DNA of 64,000 nt from Catalinimonas alkaloidigena (lineage in GTDB: Bacteria; Bacteroidota; Bacteroidia; Cytophagales; Flexibacteraceae), in assembly GCF_900100765.1 (NCBI RefSeq), contig NZ_FNFO01000002.1, positions 62,001-126,000 of the forward strand. Reading direction: 5' to 3'. The first letter of the stretch is position 1. Every line of letters begins with the position of its first letter. The position numbers and the translations under genes were made by a program. This document shows positions 37,312 through 44,862 of this stretch, piece after piece. The notes beneath the pieces were generated by a model, which was not told the DNA's origin, ran no database searches, and saw only the letters and a program-made list of their open reading frames with translations.

Positions 37312-37789
37312 CGGGGTGCGCGGTGGGTTGATGCTGCAAAAACGCGGAAATTACCTCGTAGGCGTACGGATAGGCGCGGGCGTCGGTGCTGGCGCGCGGT
37401 CCGGCGACGTTGAACGTCTGCACCGCGTGTTCCCGGCAAAATTCTGCCAACAGCACGGCTGCCCGTTCCGGCGGAATTTCTTTTCCGTCGATCAGTTTGT
37501 AGGGCTTCCGCTCCTGAATGCAGAAGAAAACGGTGAGTTGTGTGCCGCCGCTCAGTTCGCCAAAGTACAAGATGGCGGTGGCGTCGCTGGTGCGGACGTT
37601 CTTTTTGGTGCGCGAGGCGTAGCCGCCGTCGGCCATTTCCTGCAACGGATACCGCTCCGGAATGGGGCCGTCTTCGGCGGCGCGGCCGCTGGGGCACCAT
37701 CCCCCGCAGGGTACGCCCCCGGCCAGGGCGGCATCTAACGCGGCCCGGTCTACGCCGGTCTGTCCGCCTGAAACGATACGCATGATCAT
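37277..37789 (-). CDS. Putative molybdenum-carrier / SLOG-fold protein
   Basis: A 170-residue protein starting at ATG 37789 (ATG 37783 is an alternative). It starts with MRIVSGGQTGVDRAALDAA, the glycine-rich nucleotide-binding opening of the putative molybdenum carrier family (MoCo carrier, related to SLOG/LOG folds), followed by WCPSGRAAEDGPIPERYPLQE, seen as GWCPSGRAAEDG, and RTKKNVRTSDATAIL. Length is normal for the family. The real biochemical role is uncertain; plant and algal relatives bind molybdenum cofactor, while SLOG proteins bind nucleotides. The start overlaps the stop of endonuclease IV as TGATG, so it is translationally coupled to that DNA-repair gene. Its 3' end overlaps HxlR. 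Confidence 0.82.
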   Translation of the reverse strand: MIMRIVSGGQTGVDRAALDAALAGGVPCGGWCPSGRAAEDGPIPERYPLQEMADGGYASRTKKNVRTSDATAILYFGELSGGTQLTVFFCIQERKPYKLIDGKEIPPERAAVLLAEFCREHAVQTFNVAGPRASTDARAYPYAYEVISAFLQHQPTAHPAICPGTPPGVV

Positions 37790-38658
37790 CAGGATTGTTC
37801 GACCATTTCGCCCGCCCACACCCGTAACTGACGAACTTCTTCGTCCCAGTGCTCCTGGTTCGGGGTTTCCAGAATGCACACCACGTCCGCAAAGCGCTCG
37901 TCTTCCATCAGCAGACGAAAGGCCTCTGGCCCCAGCTCGCCTTGTCCCAGCTTTTCGTGGCGGTCCACACGGCTGTTCAGGGCCTTTTTCGAATCGTTGA
38001 CGTGGAGTCCTTTCACGTACGGCATCCCCACAATCGTTTCCAATTGCCGCATCGTGTCGGCGTAGGTCTCCGGCGTGCGCAGGTCGTAGCCGCCCGCAAA
38101 GGCGTGGCAGGTGTCGATGCAAACGCCCACACGGCTTTTGTCTTCTACCTGGTCGATAATTTCGGCGAGGTGCTCGAAGCAGTAGCCCACGTTGCTGCCC
38201 TGCCCGGCGGTGTTCTCGATCACGGCCGTGACGCCCTCGGTCTGGTCCAGGGTCCGGTTGATCGATTCGGCAATCACCGACAGGCACTGCGCCTCGGAAA
38301 TCTGTTTAAGGTGGCAACCCGGATGGAAGTTCAGCATTTTCAGCCCCAACTGTTCGCACCGCTGCATTTCGTCCAGAAACGCGGCCCGCGATTTTTCCAG
38401 GCCGTCGCGCGTGGGGTGCCCCAGGTTGATCAGATAGCTGTCGTGTGGCAGGATGGACGCGAGGTCAAAACCGTATTCGGCACAGGCCGCCTGAAAGCGG
38501 TCGATCTGGTCGGGTGTCAGCGGCTTTCCCTGCCACTGGCGTTGGTTTTTGGTAAACAGGGCGAAGGCCGTAGCGCCGATCTGGTGCGCATTCAGCGGGG
38601 CATTCTCGATGCCGCCGACGGTGCTGACATGGGCGCCGATGAGTCGTGAAGAAGACAA
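37789..38658 (-). CDS. nfo: Deoxyribonuclease IV (AP endonuclease)
   Basis: A 289-residue TIM-barrel AP endonuclease that nicks DNA 5' to abasic sites. Family motifs are [22 protein letters not shown] (seen as [17 protein letters not shown]), [56 protein letters not shown] (seen as [17 protein letters not shown]), and ILETPNQE; these hold the tri-zinc ligands. The upstream frame has no sensible ATG: in-frame ATG starts lie only at the far 5' end and would add a non-homologous 57-residue leader. TTG 38658 gives [12 protein letters not shown], the right length for the family. The next gene starts within the stop codon (TGATG). Confidence 0.92.
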   Translation of the reverse strand: MSSSRLIGAHVSTVGGIENAPLNAHQIGATAFALFTKNQRQWQGKPLTPDQIDRFQAACAEYGFDLASILPHDSYLINLGHPTRDGLEKSRAAFLDEMQRCEQLGLKMLNFHPGCHLKQISEAQCLSVIAESINRTLDQTEGVTAVIENTAGQGSNVGYCFEHLAEIIDQVEDKSRVGVCIDTCHAFAGGYDLRTPETYADTMRQLETIVGMPYVKGLHVNDSKKALNSRVDRHEKLGQGELGPEAFRLLMEDERFADVVCILETPNQEHWDEEVRQLRVWAGEMVEQS

Positions 38659-38809
38659 CGGATGCAGGAGGTTACGTGAACAAACCCCAAAGATACGCAG
38701 GAGTTGGTAAGCTGCATACCGAACTTCGACCAAAGGAAGTCCTTCCCGAAGCAGTTGCACAATCCATCCGATGTGCAGACCTTGCCCCGCGCCAAGCTGC
38801 CCGTTTGTT

Positions 38810-39865
38810 ATGACCGACGACACGACCATTTACCAGGAAAAATCCGTGCGCATCACGGTGAATCGACAAGCCTCTGCGGCGTGGACGCACCTGGTCGAGC
38901 AGATCGTGTACGGCACGTCCGGCCCGCGCTACCAGCACCTGAACAACCAGTCGAAGCTCGACAAACTTGCCGGATCGTACTTCTTTACGCTCTATTATCG
39001 GGACGAAGCGGTGGGGACCTACTGCGTGGCGCCGCAGCGGACGGGCACGCCCGTGGGCGAGGTGCAAAGCTTTTATGGACGACTGCTGTCCATCCGGCCG
39101 CCGTACGGTGACCGGGGCTGGGGAGGGCTGATGAAGCAGGAAGCCGTACGGTTCCTGACCGCACAAACGGCCGAGTCGCACCTGTTCTACTCGCACGTGG
39201 AGTACGCCAACCGCCGGTCCGTGCGCCTTTCCCGAAAACTGCATTTCCAGAGCCTGGCTCTGCTGGAGGCCCTGTTGTTCAGCCGCGTATCGCCCCGCAA
39301 AAACCGTCGCTTCGGGCGGCTGACCGATGCCGAGCGGCCCACGATGTTCGCGCGGTTACAGGAACAGTATCGACCCTACACGCTGGTACACCTGGACCAC
39401 TTCTACGACGAACAGAATTACTTCGTGTTGCGGGAACACGGACAGGTGGTGGCCGGATTGCAGGTGTTTCCCGTGGCGTGGCACATCGCCGAACTGCCCG
39501 GCATGGGCGGGGCCGTCCTGAAGCACATCCTCCCGCGCCTGCCGGTGGTGCACCGGCTGTTTGATCCGCGGCAACACCAGTTTGTGGTGGTCGAGGCGGC
39601 CTACGTACAACCCGGCCGGGAACCGGAACTGCTCACACTTCTGGAGAGCATCCTGGCGCAATTCGAGGTGACCAGCGCCCTGTGGGTACTGGATCTGGAC
39701 GATCCGCTGCACCGGGCTCTGCACCGCAAAGGCAATTGGGGGCCGATGCGGGCGCTGACCGACCGTATTTTCTCGTACGTGATGTTCGAAGGGCACGGCG
39801 TCGGGGTGCAGGACATCAAACCGGGTCACGTTCCGGTCTACGTTTCGGCGTTCGATTTCAGTTGA
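38810..39865 (+). CDS. GNAT-like acyltransferase (large, two-domain)
   Basis: A 351-residue protein from ATG 38810 (an ATG at 38771 would add a proline/cysteine-rich 13-residue leader). The N-terminal part looks like a degenerate GNAT fold: [19 protein letters not shown], seen as [13 protein letters not shown], then [23 protein letters not shown], where RGWGGLM stands in for the acetyl-CoA loop QxxGxG/A, and [22 protein letters not shown] as the later helix. A second beta-rich half (about 200-350) may be another GNAT unit. Substrate unknown. The gene is divergent from nfo and is followed by a second, unrelated GNAT gene on the same strand. Confidence 0.65.
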   Translation: MTDDTTIYQEKSVRITVNRQASAAWTHLVEQIVYGTSGPRYQHLNNQSKLDKLAGSYFFTLYYRDEAVGTYCVAPQRTGTPVGEVQSFYGRLLSIRPPYGDRGWGGLMKQEAVRFLTAQTAESHLFYSHVEYANRRSVRLSRKLHFQSLALLEALLFSRVSPRKNRRFGRLTDAERPTMFARLQEQYRPYTLVHLDHFYDEQNYFVLREHGQVVAGLQVFPVAWHIAELPGMGGAVLKHILPRLPVVHRLFDPRQHQFVVVEAAYVQPGREPELLTLLESILAQFEVTSALWVLDLDDPLHRALHRKGNWGPMRALTDRIFSYVMFEGHGVGVQDIKPGHVPVYVSAFDFS

Positions 39866-39891
39866 AAATCAGCCACGGCGCGGTAGCTTTG
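39862..39891 (+). promoter_or_regulatory. Promoter with TTG - 19 bp - TAGCTTTG, near-leaderless
   Basis: TTG at 39862-39864 and TAGCTTTG at 39884-39891 match the Bacteroidota -33/-7 pair with a 19-base spacer. The -7 box ends only 6 bases before the ATG at 39898, so transcription should start at or next to the start codon, giving a leaderless message. Confidence 0.6.
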
Positions 39892-39897
39892 TCGCCT

Positions 39898-40350
39898 ATG
39901 TACCGACTCGAACGTACCCCCGCCGACCATCCGACGGCCGTCTCCCTGATCGGGGCGCTGGACCGGGAACTCTGGCAACGCTATCCCGAAGACCAGGCTG
40001 CCTACGAAGTCTTCAATAAGTTGGATCATGCCACGCGCCTCGTGGTGGCGTATTATGACGACCAGCCGGTCGGGTGCGGCGCTTTTCGTCCGCTAGCCGA
40101 GGCTGGTATGGTAGAATTGAAGCGAATGTTTGTACACGCCGAAAGCCGGGGCCGGGGCGTCGGTCGGGCCATTGTGCAGGCCCTGGAACAGTGGGCCGCG
40201 GAGGAAGGGTATCGGACGATGCGCCTGGAGACCGGACCGCGCCAGCCCGAAGCCATTGCGCTCTACGAAAAGCTAGGGTACCGACGCATCCCCAACTATG
40301 GACCTTACGCCCACCTGGACATGAGCCTCTGCATGGAAAAGGCGTTGTGA
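39898..40350 (+). CDS. GNAT family N-acetyltransferase
   Basis: A 150-residue single-domain GNAT enzyme. The acetyl-CoA loop is MFVHAESRGRGVGRAIVQALEQWA, seen as RGRGVGRAIV, with the usual upstream beta strand VGCGAFRPL and the downstream ETGPRQPEAIALYEKLGYRRI (helix and LYEKLGY motif). It transfers an acetyl group to an amine; the closest well-known relatives are small-molecule and peptide acetyltransferases, but the acceptor is unknown. The start at ATG 39898 directly follows a -7 promoter box, so the message is probably leaderless. The stop codon lies inside a hairpin shared with the convergent arsC gene. Confidence 0.9.
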   Translation: MYRLERTPADHPTAVSLIGALDRELWQRYPEDQAAYEVFNKLDHATRLVVAYYDDQPVGCGAFRPLAEAGMVELKRMFVHAESRGRGVGRAIVQALEQWAAEEGYRTMRLETGPRQPEAIALYEKLGYRRIPNYGPYAHLDMSLCMEKAL

Positions 40351-40362
40351 TGGTCTCACAAC
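40344..40362. other. Hairpin covering both stop codons of a convergent pair
   Basis: GTTGTGA (40344-40350) and TCACAAC (40356-40362) form a perfect seven-pair stem around TGGTC. The stop codons of the GNAT gene (plus) and arsC (minus) lie in the two arms. No T run, so it is at best a weak bidirectional attenuator. Confidence 0.4.
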
Positions 40363-40769
40363 CGCTCTTCTGCAAACGTTTTTGCGTAAGTGCGGATCTG
40401 GTTGCGCACGTCTACGAACACCGCGTGGACCTCTTCTTCGGAGCCTTGTGCCTTGGCCGGATCAGGAAAATTGTGGTGGAACTGCCGGGCACGTGTAGGA
40501 AAAACGGGACAGCGTTCTTTCGCATGGTCGCAGACCGTAATCACAACATCAAAAGCTACGTCGGCGTACTCATCCACGTGGTTGGAGGTGTGTCCGGAAA
40601 TATCGATGCCGTCTTCGGCCATCACCTGGATTGCCTTGGGGTTCACGCCGTGCGTCTCGACGCCCGCACTGTACACGGCCGCCCGGTCGCCCGCAAAGTG
40701 GCGCAGGTAGCCTTCCATCAACTGACTGCGGCAGGAATTGCCGGTGCAGAGCACTAAGATTTTTTTCAT
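40356..40769 (-). CDS. arsC: Arsenate reductase, thioredoxin-linked LMW-PTPase type
   Basis: A 137-residue cytosolic enzyme reducing As(V) to As(III). The P-loop CTGNSCRS gives the nucleophile Cys8, with Cys13; the relay cysteines are Cys80 and Cys87 (VCDHAKERCPVF). The spacing 8-80-87 is the same as 10-82-89 of S. aureus pI258 ArsC, indicating thioredoxin-coupled recycling. The DPAKAQGSEEE segment and length are normal. It is the last gene of the minus-strand arsR-arsM-arsC unit, 51 bases after arsM. No arsenite pump (ArsB/Acr3) is present in the window, so arsenite may instead be methylated by ArsM. Confidence 0.95.
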   Translation of the reverse strand: MKKILVLCTGNSCRSQLMEGYLRHFAGDRAAVYSAGVETHGVNPKAIQVMAEDGIDISGHTSNHVDEYADVAFDVVITVCDHAKERCPVFPTRARQFHHNFPDPAKAQGSEEEVHAVFVDVRNQIRTYAKTFAEERL

Positions 40770-40820
40770 AACGTCAGGGAAGGCCTCCGACCCTTGGACC
40801 GGCCGGAGGTAAAGTCGAGG

Positions 40821-41669
40821 TTAGTTGCAACAATCGGGACCACAGCAGCTTTTCGCTTCGGCGGGGCGCTCGGCGTAGACCGTCACGCTGTAGATGCCGA
40901 GGTCGGACTGGCGGTAGTGGGCCAGTTCTTCGTCGGAAAGGTAATTTTTTAACAGTTCGTCGGGCAGAACAATCTCCCGGTCTTTCTGGACCTGAATGTT
41001 CGTGAATCCTACTTTTTCGATCAGGCCCAGGTACGCGTCTTTGTCGATGGCTCCCGTAACGCACCCCGCATACAGTTCGGCTTCGCGTTGCAGCCCGTCG
41101 GGCAGATCGCCTTTCAGTACTACGTCTGAGATGCTGAAGTGACCTCCTGGTTTCAGGATGCGGAACGTTTCGGCGAAGGCCTTCTCCTTGTCGGGCACCA
41201 GGTTCATCACGCAGTTACTCACCACCACGTCGGCCGTCTGGTCGGGGAGGGGCATCGCTTCGATTTCGCCCAGCACAAATTCCACGTTCGTGAAGCCGAG
41301 TTTCGCGGCGTTGGCCTGCGCCTTGGCAATCATGGGTTCGGTCATGTCGAGGCCGATCACCCGTCCGGTTTCGCCCACTACCGAGCGGGCAATGAAGCAG
41401 TCGTTTCCGGCCCCGGAACCGAGGTCGACCACCGTCTGGCCGGGCTGGAGCTTGGCGTATTCGGTAGGCAGGCCGCAGCCGAGTTTCAGGTCGGCGTCGG
41501 GGTTGTAGCCCGCCAATTGCGTGTAATCTTCCGCGAAAACGGTGTAATCGGACGGGGCCTCTTCCGGACCACACCCGCAGGCGGGGCCACAGCAACGGTC
41601 AGTGGTTTGTTCCGCGATTTTTCCGTACTTCTCGCGGACGAGTTGGCGCAGGGCTTCTTGATTTTCCAT
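40821..41669 (-). CDS. arsM: Arsenite methyltransferase
   Basis: A 282-residue SAM-dependent methyltransferase. The SAM loop is VVDLGSGAGNDCFIA, and the three arsenite-binding cysteines are Cys65 (KLGCGLP), Cys153 (SNCVMNLVPD) and Cys203 (YAGCVTGAID); the last two are 50 apart, as in algal ArsM. Extra thiols occur at both ends: RCCGPACGCG (residues 25-34) and a C-terminal SCCGPDCCN. The product converts As(III) to methylated, partly volatile species. A ten-base palindrome 19-28 bases before its start repeats the arsR operator, so arsM seems to have its own ArsR-controlled promoter inside the unit. Confidence 0.95.
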   Translation of the reverse strand: MENQEALRQLVREKYGKIAEQTTDRCCGPACGCGPEEAPSDYTVFAEDYTQLAGYNPDADLKLGCGLPTEYAKLQPGQTVVDLGSGAGNDCFIARSVVGETGRVIGLDMTEPMIAKAQANAAKLGFTNVEFVLGEIEAMPLPDQTADVVVSNCVMNLVPDKEKAFAETFRILKPGGHFSISDVVLKGDLPDGLQREAELYAGCVTGAIDKDAYLGLIEKVGFTNIQVQKDREIVLPDELLKNYLSDEELAHYRQSDLGIYSVTVYAERPAEAKSCCGPDCCN

Positions 41670-41687
41670 GATATTGATCGTTAAAAT

Positions 41688-41697
41688 GTAATATTAC
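41688..41697 (-). promoter_or_regulatory. ArsR operator upstream of arsM
   Basis: GTAATATTAC is a perfect palindrome 19-28 bases before the arsM start. The minus-strand context ATCGTAATATT is identical to that in front of arsR, which marks it as a second binding site of the same repressor. Confidence 0.65.
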
Positions 41698-41775
41698 GAT
41701 GTACTGGGCTGTAAGTTTGGGCGGTGACGATTTGTGCGGGCTAATCAGCGTGAGGGTATCCGATCCGGTTTTCCG

Positions 41776-42102
41776 TTAGCAACACGTGGTGGTGGCGAAC
41801 GAGCCGAAAAGCTGGTTGAGCATGGCCTGGGCGGCGGACCAGTTTTCTTCGTGAATGCAGTAGCAGATTTTGGGGCCTTCCACTTCGCCTTTGATCAAGC
41901 CGATGCGCTTGAGTTCCTTCAGGTGCTGCGAAATGGTGGACTGCGACAGGGGCAACACGTCGACCAGATCGCCGCAGATGCAGGTCTTCTGGCGGATCAG
42001 TTCCTGCAAGATGGCCACCCGGGCCGGATGGGCCAGGGCCTTGGCGTATTCCGCAATCTGGTTCTGCTGTGCGTTAAAGACTTCCGATTTCGTAATGCCC
42101 AT
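41776..42102 (-). CDS. arsR: ArsR-family arsenic-responsive repressor
   Basis: A 108-residue winged-helix repressor (ALAHPARVAILQELI, then LSQSTISQHLKELKRIGLIKG as the recognition helix, seen as SQSTISQHLKELKRIG). The metal site differs from E. coli ELCVCDL: here it is KTCICGDLV with Cys41 and Cys43. Further cysteine pairs are Cys80/Cys82 (ICYC) and a terminal Cys107/Cys108. This resembles ArsR subclasses that bind As(III) through alternative cysteines. It starts the minus-strand ars unit; an 18-base dyad sits 11-28 bases before its start, so the gene is autoregulated. Confidence 0.93.
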   Translation of the reverse strand: MGITKSEVFNAQQNQIAEYAKALAHPARVAILQELIRQKTCICGDLVDVLPLSQSTISQHLKELKRIGLIKGEVEGPKICYCIHEENWSAAQAMLNQLFGSFATTTCC

Positions 42103-42112
42103 GATCTTAAAT

Positions 42113-42130
42113 GTAATAATACAATATTAC
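42113..42130 (-). promoter_or_regulatory. ArsR operator upstream of arsR
   Basis: GTAATA (42113-42118) and TATTAC (42125-42130) form a perfect inverted repeat with a six-base centre. Its outer flank, read on the minus strand as ATCGTAATATT, matches the arsM operator. It overlaps the expected promoter of arsR. Confidence 0.65.
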
Positions 42131-42213
42131 GATAAATAGGCGCTGAGTCAAGCGATCGACGATATTTTTATCAAAAGCTTCGTTAACCCCCTTTTCCATA
42201 AGCCAGTACACTC

Positions 42214-42248
42214 TGAAGTGTGAAGTGTGAAGTGTGAAGTGTGAAGTG
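42214..42248. repeat. Tandem heptamer TGAAGTG x5
   Basis: Five exact, uninterrupted copies of TGAAGTG lie about 110 bases upstream of the arsR start. Seven-base units outside genes are prone to slipped-strand change in copy number. Confidence 0.9.
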
Positions 42249-42300
42249 GTGCGGTGACCGCCTGAAACATCCGACCTTTAACCTCAAGTACACCTTACAT

Positions 42301-42356
42301 CACCACATCACCACATCACCACATCACCACATCACCACATCACCACATCACCACAC
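42301..42356. repeat. Tandem octamer CACCACAT x6 plus one variant copy
   Basis: Six exact copies of CACCACAT (42301-42348) are followed by CACCACAC. The array ends 5 bases before the stop codon of the ZIP transporter gene on the minus strand, so it is transcribed as its 3' untranslated region. Confidence 0.9.
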
Positions 42357-42360
42357 GCAC

Positions 42361-43179
42361 TCACCCCAGCGCCACATCGAGCATCATCATCACCGCAAAG
42401 CCCAGCATGGCCCCGATTGTTGCGATGTCGGTGTTTTCGTCCGACTGCGACTCCGGAATCAGCTCTTCTACCACCACAAAAATCATGGCCCCGGCGGCAA
42501 ACGACAGGGCGTAGGGCAGGAGTGGTTTGATGGCGATGACGGCCCAGGCCCCCAGCACCCCGGCGATGGGCTCCACGAAGCCCGACAGTTGCCCGTACCA
42601 GAAACTTTTGAACCGCGAAAAGCCCTCGCGCCGCAGCGGCACGGCCACCGACACGCCTTCCGGGAAGTTTTGCAGCCCGATGCCCAGTGCCAGGGCAACG
42701 GCCGCCCCCAGTGTGCTGCCGCCCACGTCGCCGTCGGCCAGTGCGCCGAACGCCACGCCCACCGCCATGCCTTCCGGAATGTTGTGGAGCGTAATGGCCA
42801 TGACCAGCAAAATGCTCCGGTGCCAGCTGGTATGAATGCCCTCCGCTTTTTCGGGAGGGAGGTTCAGGTGGAGGTGCGGGATGATCTTGTCGATGCCGAA
42901 CAGAAACGCGCCTCCCGCCAGGAAACCGACCGTAGCCGGGACCCAGGGCGTGCCGCCGGCCTGTTCGGTCATTTCGATGGCTGGTGCCAGCAGCGACCAG
43001 AACGAGGCGGCGATCATCACCCCCGCCGCAAAGCCCAGCATGGAGTCGAGCACCTTGCGGTTGATGGTTTTGAAAAAGAACACAAAGGCGGCCCCGAGCG
43101 CGGTGACGCCCCAGGTGAACAACGTCGCCAGCAGCGCCTGAACCACCGGGCTGAGCGCAATAAACCAGTCTGGAATCAT
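42361..43179 (-). CDS. ZIP-family divalent metal transporter
   Basis: A 272-residue membrane protein from ATG 43179 with about eight transmembrane segments. Helices IV and V carry the family metal site: ITLHNIPEGMAVGVAFG and IGLQNFPEGVSVAVPL (HNxPEG and QNxPEG). A His-rich loop PHLHLNLPPEKAEG lies between helices III and IV. This is the GufA/ZupT subgroup, importing zinc, iron or other divalent ions. The second motif has Gln in place of His/Glu, as in many GufA-like members. An in-frame extension upstream of ATG 43179 lacks any membrane-protein features and is not used. Downstream lies an octamer repeat. Confidence 0.92.
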   Translation of the reverse strand: MIPDWFIALSPVVQALLATLFTWGVTALGAAFVFFFKTINRKVLDSMLGFAAGVMIAASFWSLLAPAIEMTEQAGGTPWVPATVGFLAGGAFLFGIDKIIPHLHLNLPPEKAEGIHTSWHRSILLVMAITLHNIPEGMAVGVAFGALADGDVGGSTLGAAVALALGIGLQNFPEGVSVAVPLRREGFSRFKSFWYGQLSGFVEPIAGVLGAWAVIAIKPLLPYALSFAAGAMIFVVVEELIPESQSDENTDIATIGAMLGFAVMMMLDVALG

Positions 43180-43503
43180 GCAGTACGTTCGGAAGAGGGT
43201 AAAGGAAAAAAGGTTTCGGGTCGGTACCCCGTACCGCAAGGCAGGCGGGGAGTGCCCGACGGGGAATTTATGGATAGCAAAGCAAACAATTTCTGGACTA
43301 AAATATTGATTATGATGAATAAAATTATCTTTATTGTATTTCTGTGTTGTGCCAAAGTTTGTTTTCAACACGGACAAACGACTCAATAACGATTTCGTCC
43401 CCAAGGGGTTCGGAATCATCCAACAAAAGCCTTGATTTCGCTGTCTTTCAACCGTAAACAGCCGGGCTTCTTTCATAGCCTGATCCTCTTATTCCCATCC
43501 TGT
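43180..43503. other. Divergent spacer, low GC in the middle
   Basis: This 324-base gap between the ZIP gene and the TPR sensor must hold both promoters. Bases 43280-43380 are strongly AT-rich compared with the surroundings. I saw no clean TAnnTTTG/TTG pair. A 25-codon open frame is listed separately. Confidence 0.5.
43312..43389 (+). CDS. Possible small hydrophobic peptide (25 residues)
   Basis: ATG 43312 (or 43315) opens a frame encoding MMNKIIFIVFLCCAKVCFQ plus six polar residues, ending at TAA 43387-43389. Charged start, hydrophobic core and three cysteines look like a signal peptide or tiny membrane peptide. Against it: the region is AT-rich, where such runs arise by chance, and there is no support beyond the frame itself. 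Confidence 0.15.
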   Translation: MMNKIIFIVFLCCAKVCFQHGQTTQ

Positions 43504-44862
43504 ATGCGCCTTTTTGCCAGCCCCCTGCACTACCGTTGGATCGGCACGTCGCTCCTGCTGTGGCTTTTGGGGCAAACGGTGTGTGCGCAAATGGCCCTGT
43601 CGCGGCAGGACAGTTTCCAGGTCGCTCAGTCCGAAGCGCAGGCGGCCCGGTACCGCGGCCTCGGCGATTTTCGGGAAGCTTCTCACCACTTTAACGACAT
43701 CGCGATGATCTACTGGAAGCACAGCCAGTACCAGCGCGCCATCGACTATTACCTGCAATCGCTGTCGCTCAATGCCCAACTCAACAACGAAAACGGCATG
43801 GCGATGATCAACAGCAACCTGGGCATGTTGTATGCCGACGTGCAGCAATACGAAAAAGCAGAGGAGCACTTTAAGCGTACGCTGGAAGCACGTAAAGCGG
43901 CGGGCGAACGCATCGGGCAGATTTCGGCGCTCTACAACCTGGGCGTGGTGCTGAACCGGCTGGCGCGCTACGACGAGGCCATCGCACGGCTGGAAGAAGC
44001 ACTGACGCTCGCCAAGGAATTGAGCAGCCCCGAAGAGATCCGCAGTTGTTACGGCATGCTGGCCGAAACGTATTCGAATGCGGGCAATGCCGAAAAGTCG
44101 CTCCAGTATTTTAACCTCTACCGCAGTTTCCACGAGTTGGTGCAGCGCGACAAAGAAGAAGAGCAACAGCGCGAAGTGGAAGCCGCCAAGCTGCGCGCCG
44201 CACTGGCCGAAAAAGAAGAGCAGCTCAAAAAGTTTCAGTTGCAGCAAACCGAAGAAGCCCTGGCCACCACCGGCGCGGCCCTGCTGGAGACCGACTCGGT
44301 CAACCTGGATCTGCTGAAGGGCCTGAAGGGGCGCGAACTGGAGATTGCTTACCTGGAAAAAGCGCAGAAAATCAACAACCTGGAGCGGGCAATGGCCTCG
44401 CAGGAGCTGATGCTGCTGAGCACCCAACTGAAACAGGACCGGATGCTGTTGTGGGGCGTGGCGATTCTGGCACTGGTGGTGCTGGTCTACTCGTTTTTTC
44501 TGTTCCGGGCCCACCGGCGCGTAACGGCTCAGAACAAACTGTTGCAGGCACAGCAAGCGGAAATCGAGGCGCAAGCCCGGCGCATTCGGGAAATCAACGA
44601 GGGGCTGGAGATCAAGGTTCAGGAACGGACCGCCGAACTGGAGCGCCGCAACGAACAGCTCTCGGAGCATCTTTACCTCAATTCACATAAACTACGTGCG
44701 CCGCTGGCCCGCATGCTGGGGCTGGTGCAACTGTTGCAGGCCACCGCCCTGAACAAGGAAGAACAGCGGCAGGTAGTAAAAAGCATTGGTTTTACGGCCC
44801 GCGAGCTGGATTCGGTCACGCACGAGATCAATACCAATCTGGCCAATAACTTCTCTTCATGA
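43504..44862 (+). CDS. TPR sensor with histidine-kinase dimerisation domain but no ATPase domain
   Basis: A 452-residue protein from ATG 43504. Signal peptide (to about residue 28, ending TVCAQ), then periplasmic TPRs (about 40-235; for example SNLGMLYADVQQYEKAEEHF, AEEHF, and YNLGVVLNRLARYDEAIARL), a coiled coil (about 240-310), one transmembrane helix (314-333), a cytosolic coiled coil, and a HisKA-like DHp segment LNSHKLRAPLARMLGLVQLL with candidate phospho-accepting His395. Only 57 residues follow, ending ELDSVTHEINTNL; there are no N, G1 or G2 boxes of a HATPase_c domain. A frameshift is unlikely, since the stop is joined (ATGA) to the next start. Phosphate would have to come from another kinase. 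Confidence 0.85.
   Translation: MRLFASPLHYRWIGTSLLLWLLGQTVCAQMALSRQDSFQVAQSEAQAARYRGLGDFREASHHFNDIAMIYWKHSQYQRAIDYYLQSLSLNAQLNNENGMAMINSNLGMLYADVQQYEKAEEHFKRTLEARKAAGERIGQISALYNLGVVLNRLARYDEAIARLEEALTLAKELSSPEEIRSCYGMLAETYSNAGNAEKSLQYFNLYRSFHELVQRDKEEEQQREVEAAKLRAALAEKEEQLKKFQLQQTEEALATTGAALLETDSVNLDLLKGLKGRELEIAYLEKAQKINNLERAMASQELMLLSTQLKQDRMLLWGVAILALVVLVYSFFLFRAHRRVTAQNKLLQAQQAEIEAQARRIREINEGLEIKVQERTAELERRNEQLSEHLYLNSHKLRAPLARMLGLVQLLQATALNKEEQRQVVKSIGFTARELDSVTHEINTNLANNFSS

Noticed and set aside
42301-42356. Tandem CACCACAT copies as a CRISPR array
   Set aside because: Units are 8 bases with no spacers between them, and no cas genes are near. It is a simple tandem repeat.
42241-43389. 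Plus-strand open frame of 382 codons opposite the ZIP gene
   Set aside because: It begins with His/Thr/Ser-Pro repeats from the octamer array and runs antisense to a clear membrane transporter; it has no family features.
43504-44862. Frameshifted histidine kinase
   Set aside because: No HATPase boxes are found in any frame downstream; the next gene starts inside the stop codon and encodes an intact secreted protein.
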